DNA from: Neurospora tetrasperma FGSC 2508
Taxonomy: Eukaryota > Ascomycota > Sordariomycetes > Sordariales > Sordariaceae
DNA length: 64,000 bases
Assembly (NCBI RefSeq): GCF_000213175.1
Contig: NW_009799104.1
Span: forward strand, 1,257,214 to 1,321,213
Reading direction: 5' to 3'
A program made the position numbers and the translations under genes. This document shows positions 56,844 through 64,000 of this stretch, piece after piece. The notes beneath the pieces were generated by a model that was not told the origin of the DNA, did no database searches, and was given only the letters and a program-made list of their open reading frames with translations. The number at the start of each line of letters is the position of its first letter. Position 1 is the stretch's first letter.

Positions 56844-58505
56844 TCACCTTTTAGCAGGCACTTGGATGACCACCGCATTAAAATTGACCTAGGCACAACC
56901 GTTAGCATGGAGTTGGGCTACTGAAGTTGCCGTTGAAACTCACCTTGTCCTCACAGTTGCAATGGATATCCGGTCCTTCTGTGACTTGACCGTTCAACTG
57001 CAGTCTCACGGGGCCAAGGGTAGTCTCATCGAACGGAATCTCAAAGTACGAAGATCCCCGTGCCGTTTGGAACTCCCTCGGTTGCCCATCTCCGAGCGTC
57101 ACAGTCACCGTGTTCTCCTCCTTGGTAATGGCAACGACGGAGATGACGTCCTTCGCACCATGTGCTGCCAAGGCGTCGCCCCCTTGCCCCCATACGGTTT
57201 CTGGCGGCGTCGTGTTAGCAATATCTCTAAGAAGTCGGCCAAAGAACAACTTACCACCATGGTGACCTGCACTGGCCGGTGTCCTGCGGTACCATGCAAT
57301 TGCCACGTCTTCCAGATGCTCTCGTGGCTTAGCCTTGGTCTTTCCTGCCTTGTAAGCCTGGATGAAATGAGGCAGAATGGCACGGTAGGCGTCGTGTGAG
57401 TGGCCCTTGACGTAAGCGTCTGCTCCTGGCACAACCTGGTCATCTCGATGGGGGTCGTAGATGTAGCTGGATTCACCATAGTCGTTCCCTGCAAGGTTGT
57501 TAGCTCTCTGTCTTTGGCACCAGCCCAAGACTAGCACCGGCCAAGGAGGGGAACGAACAAGTGATGATCTCGACAAAGTCCGGCTGAACCTCTAGAATCT
57601 GTTGCCAACGGTCATACCAGAGAGATTCGCTAGAACAGTACCAGTTCTTGTTCCACTGTGGGAGGTCTATACTCAAGGTTAGCACAATTCTCAGCTTGCA
57701 CTGGCAGGCTCAAACTCACTCGTATAAAAGTAAGGACTGACACCCATCATATACTTGTGCTTGTTGTTTGGTGTCCCAAAGATACCTGGCTGTTCGATTT
57801 GAAGGGCTTGCAAGTACAGATGATCTTCATCCGGGCCCATCTTGTGATTGCATCCCTTTGGCCATGCGTCCCAAGAAACTATAGACAGTTAGCCCACTCC
57901 AAAAATCCAAAGTATGACACCGCAGCGGAACTTACAGGCACCATCGATGATGTCGAGTTTCTGGGCAACCCCATGAGGTCCAAGACTGGCCCAGTCCGGA
58001 ACGAGGAAGATACCGCCCGTCGCTTGACGGACTAAGGGCCAGTTTTCCGCCCATTGAGGGCCCTCGAACGTCGATACAAACGGTCTCCCATCAACTACAC
58101 ATTGCGCGGGCGAATACTTGAACCGGTTGATTAAGTCTACCACCTGCTGAACTGTCCACTCAAACGCAAAGCTAGTAAATCTGGTTAGCCACAACTGATC
58201 TTGCCAGAGAACTTGACGAAGGAACACACAAAAGACACTTACTCGAAAGAGATGAAAAGGACAAAGCCTCCAGCCCGTTCAGCGGCTTGGTAAGCCAAAG
58301 TCAACTGCTCATCAAGCCAGTGATCCTGAGAACCCGTGTTTAGTGCGAATCCGTCGATGCCGCATTCTTTGGCAGCTCTGATTTCATCCTCCCAGTCCCT
58401 AGCGGTATGATTCAAGGTGAGTCCTAGCTGCAAAGTAAATTAGCTGCGCGACCCTTTCGTGAAAGAAAACTTAAAGCCTATTACCATGTAGTGAGCAAAC
58501 ACCAT
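56844..58505 (-). CDS. GH71 alpha-1,3-glucanase (mutanase), no signal peptide seen
   Basis: An eight-exon model from ATG 58505: 58505-58485, 58427-58243, 58171-57936, 57878-57720, 57666-57559, 57488-57255, 57200-56944, 56888-56844, about 414 residues, all joins in phase. GH71 enzymes cleave alpha-1,3-glucan of fungal walls. Family landmarks in order: MVFAHYM, CGIDGFALNTGSQDHWLDEQ, AAERAGGFVLFISFDF, FVSTFEGPQW, FLVPDW, SWDAWPKG, KYMMGVSPYFYTNLPQWNKN, DFVEIITWNDYGESSYI, and a C-terminal DKVNFNAVVIQVP strand. Upstream of 58505 the frame continues (RDAIAELGAELGISDEPERR), so the true start may lie in another exon. In the model as read there is no signal peptide, suggesting an intracellular or unconventionally exported enzyme. 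One 54-bp intron (57201-57254) is in frame and could be retained. Confidence 0.88.
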
Positions 58506-59797
58506 CTTGTCGCATCTCACCCTCCTCTCTGGCTCATCGGAAATGCCGAGTTCGGCACCAAGTTCGGCGATGGCATCGCGGGTAGAGTCTAGAGGTAAAT
58601 TACGATTAGTATTTTTGTCGGTTTGGATCTAATAATGAAGGAATTGCCAACTTCATCATGGGTACAACCGGAATGTCATGATGACCGATTGTTTCCGGGG
58701 CAACCGGTGATCCCAGAGTGATTGGTGGTTTGGATGTCCCCCATCAATAAAGACGACTGTAACTGACCGATGAAGTCCCTCCAAGTTTTCCTGTAATATG
58801 GTACCATTGTTACGGGTCAGGCTAATCCAGAAATATGTAGGTATCACCACTTGTTCACTTGGCTCCAGAATGGTTTCCTTTCTGACCTTTTAAATGTTTT
58901 GGTTGGAAAGGGGGTAGCAAGGAAGTGCGATAACAGAATAGGGGCCTTAAGACGTGCCAAGCCGTTAGTGTATGGCCCAAGCGGCCAAGCCTCATGAACC
59001 AAGATGTGTGAGGCTCTTGGGAGATGAGCAACATGATCTCGGTCGGCAACATCGGATGCGAATTCGCAAGACCACCTACTTGGATGTTGTGTAAGAATTT
59101 CGAACGGATGTCCTGGAGGGAATATAAAAAATACTATAAGCGCACTGATAGGAAAAAGATCCAATGTATTAACCACAGTTCTTAGCCGTGATACATACTT
59201 CGAAGCTTCGAAGCTCTGAATTTGTGATACAAAGTCGCATTGCCCAACAATGCCGTACATTGGAATGAAGATTGGCTGAACCCAACAAACAGTCAACAAT
59301 TAAACAATCATCCTGACAAGCAGCGGGTGTCTTCATCTGCCTCAAATCATCCAAGTCCTATTCTGGTGACAGATCGTGTTCTTGGAAATCACCTGCTGGC
59401 TGATATTGGAGAACCCATGTTGGAGCATGGACCGTCGTGCCCTTCACTTGACTCTGACTCGATGTTGAGAACGTGAAAGTCGCCCAAAGAGGTTGCAGTT
59501 GGAGAAACTCAGCTGAGGCCCACTCAATGTCCAGACCACCCGCAGGGCAAGGCAGGACTGAGCACAGACCTCCACCCTAAAATGCACAGGCGAGGGGCAC
59601 CTGGTCTTGGCCGTTAAGGTTCCCCAAGCATATCCGGATAGGGCAGACTAGGCCACGATTAGGGCGGAGGGTAGATTTTCCGGCAACCCAAGCGAATTTC
59701 GGCTCCGCACACAGTCAATTTTGGTGAAATTTCGCATCTTCCGCAACTTCACACACAACCCACCCACGTCGACCCATCAACTCGATCAGTCGCGACA
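58506..59797. other. Intergenic region, possible GH71 5' exon
   Basis: About 1.3 kb. The first ~110 bp upstream of 58505 is coding-like and in frame with GH71 after a CTAG acceptor near 58590. No convincing first exon was found. The rest, up to eS28, shows no gene. Confidence 0.4.
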
Positions 59798-60212
59798 ATG
59801 GATTCCTCTAAGGCCCCCGTCAAGCTCGTCAAGGTCACCCGCGTCCTCGGCCGTACCGGTATGCGAAATCCCCGCCGAAATGCTGTCAAAGTCGATTTTT
59901 CCCCACGAGGAAAGGCGATGTGACGGGCAAAACTCTCGCGATGACAACGACACGGAAATGCTGACCATGGTGGAATTCTGCAGGCTCTCGCGGTGGTGTT
60001 ACCCAGGTCCGCGTCGAGTTCATGGACGACCAGACCCGCTCCATCATCCGTAACGTCAAGGGCCCTGGTAAATAATAGCCCATTCCGAGAATACACACAC
60101 AAACACAAACAGACAGCGAGAGCAGCAAAAACTAACAACTTGCCCAACAGTCCGTGAGGACGACATCCTTGTCCTTCTCGAGTCCGAGCGTGAGGCCCGC
60201 CGTCTCCGTTAA
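59798..60212 (+). CDS. rps28: Ribosomal protein eS28
   Basis: Three small exons, 59798-59858, 59984-60067 and 60151-60212, join in phase (each after one base of a Gly or Val codon) to 68 residues, the usual length for eS28. The protein reads [20 protein letters not shown], then [29 protein letters not shown] and [12 protein letters not shown]. These are near-invariant eukaryotic eS28 segments. It sits in the head of the 40S subunit near the mRNA exit. Single-frame searches miss it because each exon is under 90 nt. A CT-rich leader and dense C-ending codons fit high expression. Confidence 0.97.
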
Positions 60213-61684
60213 GAAGTTCGATGTGACGAAAAAGGGAGGAATGAGAATTACAGCGCGACCTCGGTTTTGGCCTGTCTGGACGAGGAACGATTACATCATG
60301 ACTTGCGGCCAGGGAATTACGGAACATTCTGGGTTGGGAGTTCGGTAGAACGGCATTGCCATGATTATTTCCTCCCCAAAAATCTGCTCGGCGCAGACGT
60401 TGCATTGATTCTGGACCGCTCCATTTCGCTGCAATCGTGTTCTTTCTCGTGAAGGAAAATGGGTGATGCACTTGGGATATTCTCTTGGGGGCTCAGGAGG
60501 ACGGAGGTTTTCAGCACAACACAAAGTCAGGCGGGCATGGACTTGAGGATCTCTACAGGCAGCTCCCTCTCGAATTTTCGAGGCCTCTGAGGTCCTGCTC
60601 CAGCGCCAACAGTGGCAGTCGAGATCCGACTCCGATCAGCAATAACGCCTATTCACGCGCCCGTTAGTCAAGCAATGCCATGCCCTCAGGCAACGTCAGC
60701 TCCAATCCGTCCGCCATGCCCTGCAACCGAAGTCCAATCTCCCCATCCGATTGTGTCCCAAGACGGTCATTGCCTTGCATGAAGATGGGAGGCTTCAGGG
60801 TACAACGACAAAGGACCCCTTGATATTGCATCATGACAAATGTGGTAGGGTCGTAGAGCTTTGTAGTAGCCAACTGGGACTGCTTGATCCTTGTGCTAGT
60901 CGTCGTGAAGCAATGATATTGGGCGCTAAATCTCGTTTTCGAAGCCTTTCGCTAACCGCCAAACAGGTATCCCAAACGCATCCATGATGTTACTACACCG
61001 AACAATCGAAGACATGCAGTCTAGAAGAGAGTTCATGAACCCCGCACACATCTCGTGTTTGCCGTGATGACCCCTCTCAACTGGTGATATTTCTTGGGAT
61101 CATCAGGCATTTGGGCATTAAGCGAGGATGAGGCGACGGGGATAAAGGAGCCAGCCTTTGTTCTGTTTGGACACATACTCCACAGAGGAACTGAATTCCT
61201 GAATTAAAGGGGTTTAGGTCCTCCCCTGTCACTTACCATTCTGGTCTTCGGTACCTGAAACCGCCGCTTCGAGGTTTCGACCGCAAATCCACCGTCTTGG
61301 CAGCATGAACACACACGCCTTTCTCGGAAATTCCTGTCGTTTAGCCATTGAATGTAACCCAATTTGACCAGCCTACCTTCTCGCTACGCAACCAGCTTGC
61401 CATCAACGGCCATGGAAATACGGCCTCCAGTCTTGTTCCGCCAATCGAGTCTTTCTTATGACTGTCGATATGACTGGGAACAACGGTTTTCATTCCGAGA
61501 ACCGAGATCGCGGGAGAGGCATGGCACGGCATACGAGTACCAGCTCTTGTCCCCGCCTAGTCCATCAGACCTATATAAGATGACACCAGCATTTCCGATG
61601 TGCTCTTGTGCTGCCTTCTACTCACGGCAACCTTGAACGTGCCAGCTCTATCGTCTCTGTTACTGCAGTTAACAGGAGAGCAAC
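60213..61684. other. Intergenic region
   Basis: About 1.5 kb. The left part is the eS28 3' flank. The right end holds the TATA box (61572-61579) of the lyase gene. Open frames here are short and unbiased. Confidence 0.5.
61572..61579 (+). promoter_or_regulatory. TATA box of the rhamnogalacturonan lyase gene
   Basis: TATATAAG lies 113 bp upstream of the ATG at 61685, a usual distance for inducible secreted-enzyme genes of this group. Confidence 0.6.
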
Positions 61685-63369
61685 ATGGGGTTCCTCACTC
61701 TCTTTCATGTGGCCTTTTTGGCTGTTTCCCTCTTCGTCTCGGGGACACTTGCTGCCTTTGGGTACACCACCTCCGGCAACAACTTTATCATTGATGCCGG
61801 CTCCGCGAACCCTTTGATTTTCTCCGTGAGCAAGTCCAGCTGCGACATCAACTCGATCAAGTACCGAGGCACCGAACTCCAGTATAGCAAGCAGGGCACC
61901 CACATCGGATCCGGCCTCGGCAAGGCCACCGTCTCTGTCAGCCAGATCAATGGGTCGACGTCCAAGTTCATCAAAGTGACCTGCGTCACTTCGACCCTGA
62001 CCCAGTACATGATCGTCAAGGAGGCCGACAGCACCATCTACATGGCCACATACATCACGGCCGAGCCCGCGATCGGCGAGCTTCGCTTCATTGCCCGCCT
62101 GTTGTCCGACAAGCTCCCGTACGAGTACCCCTATGGCGAGGTTTCCACCACCAAAGGATCTTCCTCCACCGTCGAGGGCTCCGATGTATTCGTCGTCGAC
62201 GGCCAGACCCGCTCCAAGTTCTACTCCTCTACTCGCTTTATCGACGAGGATTCACACTGCGTCTACGGCGGCTCCGACCTCATGCACGTCTGCATCATCA
62301 CGCCCCAGCAGGAATCCTCCTCGGGCGGCCCTTTCTTCCGCGACATCGACTCCAACAACGCCGGCGACAGCACCAACCTGTACAACTACATGAACAGCGG
62401 GCACGTCCAGACCGAAGACCGCCGCATGGGCCTGCACGGTCCGTACCTGATGACCTTTTCGCGCTCGGGCATCCCGAAGCTCAAGACCGTCGACGTCTCC
62501 TGGTTCGGCGAGCTCGGCGTGACCGGCTACGTGCCCGACTCGCAGCGCGGCACCGTCATCGGGCGCGCCACCGGTATCCCCTCCGGCTTCGAGGGCGTCG
62601 TGCACTGGTACAACGCTGCGGCGCAGTACTGGGTCAGGACAGCCTCCAACGGAGATTTCACCTCGCCCAAGATGAAGCCGGGCACCTACACCATGGTGCT
62701 CTACCAGACCGAGTTCAAGGTAGCCACCTCGACCGTGACCGTCTCCGCGGGTCAGACCACCGTCGCCAGCATCGCCAGCACCTTCAACACCAGCCATACG
62801 ACGCTGTTCAAGATCGGCGAGTACGACGGCCAGCCCACAGGGTTCCGCAACGCCGACAAGTTCTTGCGCATGCACCCCTCCGACAGCCGCATGTCGAGCT
62901 GGGGCCCGCTGACGTACACCGTCGGTAGCTCTTCGCTGAGCGACTTCCCCATGGCTGTGTTCAAGAGCGTTAATAACCCAGTTACGATCAAGTTCAACTT
63001 GGGCAGCGCGCCGAGCCAGGCGACCACGCTAAGGATCGCCACTACTCTGGCTTTTGCTGGTGCGCGCCCGCAGGTGGTGGTGAATGGGTGGTCGGCGTCC
63101 GCTCCCGCCGCTCCTGTCAAGATTGATAGCCGTGGTGTCACCAGAGGCGCGTATAGGGGGTATGGAGAGGTCTACGATGTGGCGGTGCCGGCGGGTAAGC
63201 TGGTCAGTGGGACGAATACGATCACCATCAGTGCGCTGTCGGGGAGCAGTGGGGCTACGTTTTTGAGTCCTAACTTTGTGAGTATTCCCTTTCGGGCTTT
63301 CTTGATTGTGAAACGGGCGTTTGCTAATGTTGGATCCAGATCTTCGATGCCGTTGAGCTCTTTTACTAG
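61685..63369 (+). CDS. Secreted rhamnogalacturonan lyase, PL4
   Basis: Exon 1 is 61685-63277 and exon 2 is 63340-63369. The 62-bp intron (GTGAGT...GCTAAT...CCAG) yields the ending IFDAVELFY and 540 residues. The enzyme cleaves the rhamnogalacturonan-I backbone of pectin by beta-elimination. A signal peptide (about 1-23) precedes [17 protein letters not shown], the family N-terminus. The catalytic super-sandwich domain carries RSKFYSS with Lys178 and MNSGHVQTE with His240, matching by spacing the catalytic Lys/His pair of Aspergillus PL4 lyase. A fibronectin-III-like domain ([17 protein letters not shown]) and a jelly-roll carbohydrate-binding domain ([20 protein letters not shown]) follow, the standard three-domain layout. 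Codon bias is very strong, as in highly expressed secreted enzymes. Confidence 0.94.
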
Positions 63370-63578
63370 AGCTGTGGCGGAGTGGCAGCAGCCTTTTGTC
63401 TTCTTACTACGAGTCGATTCTGCATCCTTTCACTGTAGTCTCTTTTTTTGGCATAAAATATAGCCTCCCATGTACACAAGGCTTTACTCATTCATACATA
63501 CACTTGCGACTCCTGGTTCCCAGCTTATCCAAAATCATAATCGAATGACATGCGTAACAAATTACGGAGAAACAAGAC

Positions 63579-64000
63579 CTACCTTGCCATGCCCCTTCCA
63601 TCACCAAGCAACGGCCTACCCAGTATTTCATTCTCCTCATCCTCCCCGTTCCCATCTTCCCTGTCATCAGCCAAAAGCAAAGACGTAGTTGACAGAGTTC
63701 CACCCTCATACCCGCCAAACAGCACCTCCATATCCTCCAGCGGACGTCCCTTGGTTTCAGGATAGAGCAAGAAGATAATCGGTACGCAAGCCAAATTCAC
63801 CGCCATGAAGAAGAAGTAAATCTTCGAGCCAAGCTCTGCAATCCCGATAGGCCACAGTTGGGAAACAATAATTGACCCGACCGCGCCACCAGAAGCAGCG
63901 AAGCTCAACCCACGCGCGCGAGCGGCAGTGGGGAAGATCTCAGACCCGTAGACCCAAGCCGCCGGGCCGAAACCCATGCTGTAGCCAAGCGAGTAGATGA
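63579..64000 (-). CDS. MFS sugar transporter, C-terminal part (runs off window)
   Basis: The frame enters from beyond 64000 and stops at 63579, showing about 140 residues. It reads GFGPAAWVYGSEIFPTAARA, the loop before TM10-11 of sugar porters. Two hydrophobic helices follow (LSFAASGGAVGSIIVSQLW; IYFFFMAVNLACVPIIFLL), then PETKGRPLEDMEVLFGG, the sugar-transporter signature at the cytosolic end. The tail is acidic. It belongs to the major facilitator superfamily, sugar porter group, with 12 TM segments in the full protein. It lies convergent to the PL4 lyase about 210 bp away, which could fit joint use of pectin-derived sugars (inference). The substrate cannot be told from this part. Confidence 0.9.
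   Translation of the reverse strand, partial: IYSLGYSMGFGPAAWVYGSEIFPTAARARGLSFAASGGAVGSIIVSQLWPIGIAELGSKIYFFFMAVNLACVPIIFLLYPETKGRPLEDMEVLFGGYEGGTLSTTSLLLADDREDGNGEDEENEILGRPLLGDGRGMAR

Noticed and set aside
58844-59299. 151-codon minus-strand open frame upstream of GH71
   Set aside because: Does not continue the GH71 frame, and its composition matches intergenic DNA.

Overview
The window is nuclear DNA of a filamentous ascomycete, most likely Sordariales and close to Neurospora. The evidence is: short introns (54-234 bp) with GTAAGT/GTATGT donors and GCTAAC-type branch sites; strong C/G third-position bias; genes on both strands without operons; a cytochrome c heme lyase of 346 codons like Neurospora cyt-2; and many TAGGTA/TACCTA motifs between genes. 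I found no virus-like element, CRISPR array, rRNA or convincing tRNA. Gene models were spliced by eye using donor, acceptor and reading phase, so 5' ends are the least certain part.

Layout. 0-6 kb: a small conserved fungal protein (-), a secreted CAP/PR-1 protein (+), an unresolved coding-like tract, and a fungal bZIP factor (-). 6.5-7.7 kb: an arsenite methyltransferase with a C-terminal array of Cys pairs, divergent from the bZIP gene. 8.2-11.8 kb (-): a lineage-specific block with a protein carrying four copies of an LTLKEQ repeat, a frame-broken Lys-rich tract, an AT-hook protein and a small orphan. 13.3-18.0 kb (+): a nine-exon protein with three tandem C2H2-like modules, a Cys-rich domain and a cupin-like tail. 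18-23.7 kb: gene-poor, with one Gln-rich coiled-coil gene and a 350-bp inverted repeat. 23.7-25.0 kb (+): a Cys-rich, probably GPI-anchored wall protein.

25.4-40 kb is a conserved housekeeping stretch: TOR kinase (-), Rtf2 (+), ER glucosidase II beta subunit (-) and a GCIP/cyclin-D1-binding-like protein (+). 40.1-42.6 kb (-) is a nine-exon ascomycete laccase. 44.7-50.4 kb holds a large two-TM protein (+) and an RRM/acidic nucleolar-type protein (-). 51.6-56.1 kb has two mitochondrial genes on the minus strand, cytochrome c heme lyase (cyt-2) and a UbiB/ADCK2-like atypical kinase. 56.8-58.5 kb (-) is a GH71 alpha-1,3-glucanase. 59.8-60.2 kb (+) is ribosomal protein eS28. 61.7-63.4 kb (+) is a secreted family-4 rhamnogalacturonan lyase, and the window ends inside an MFS sugar transporter (-).

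The genes do not form one pathway. Local themes are plant-cell-wall and wall-polymer use (laccase, GH71, PL4, sugar transporter), mitochondrial cofactor assembly (cyt-2, ADCK2-like), and arsenic handling next to a transcription factor. The least described material is the zinc-finger-module gene at 13.3-18.0 kb and the LTLKEQ-repeat block at 8.2-11.8 kb.
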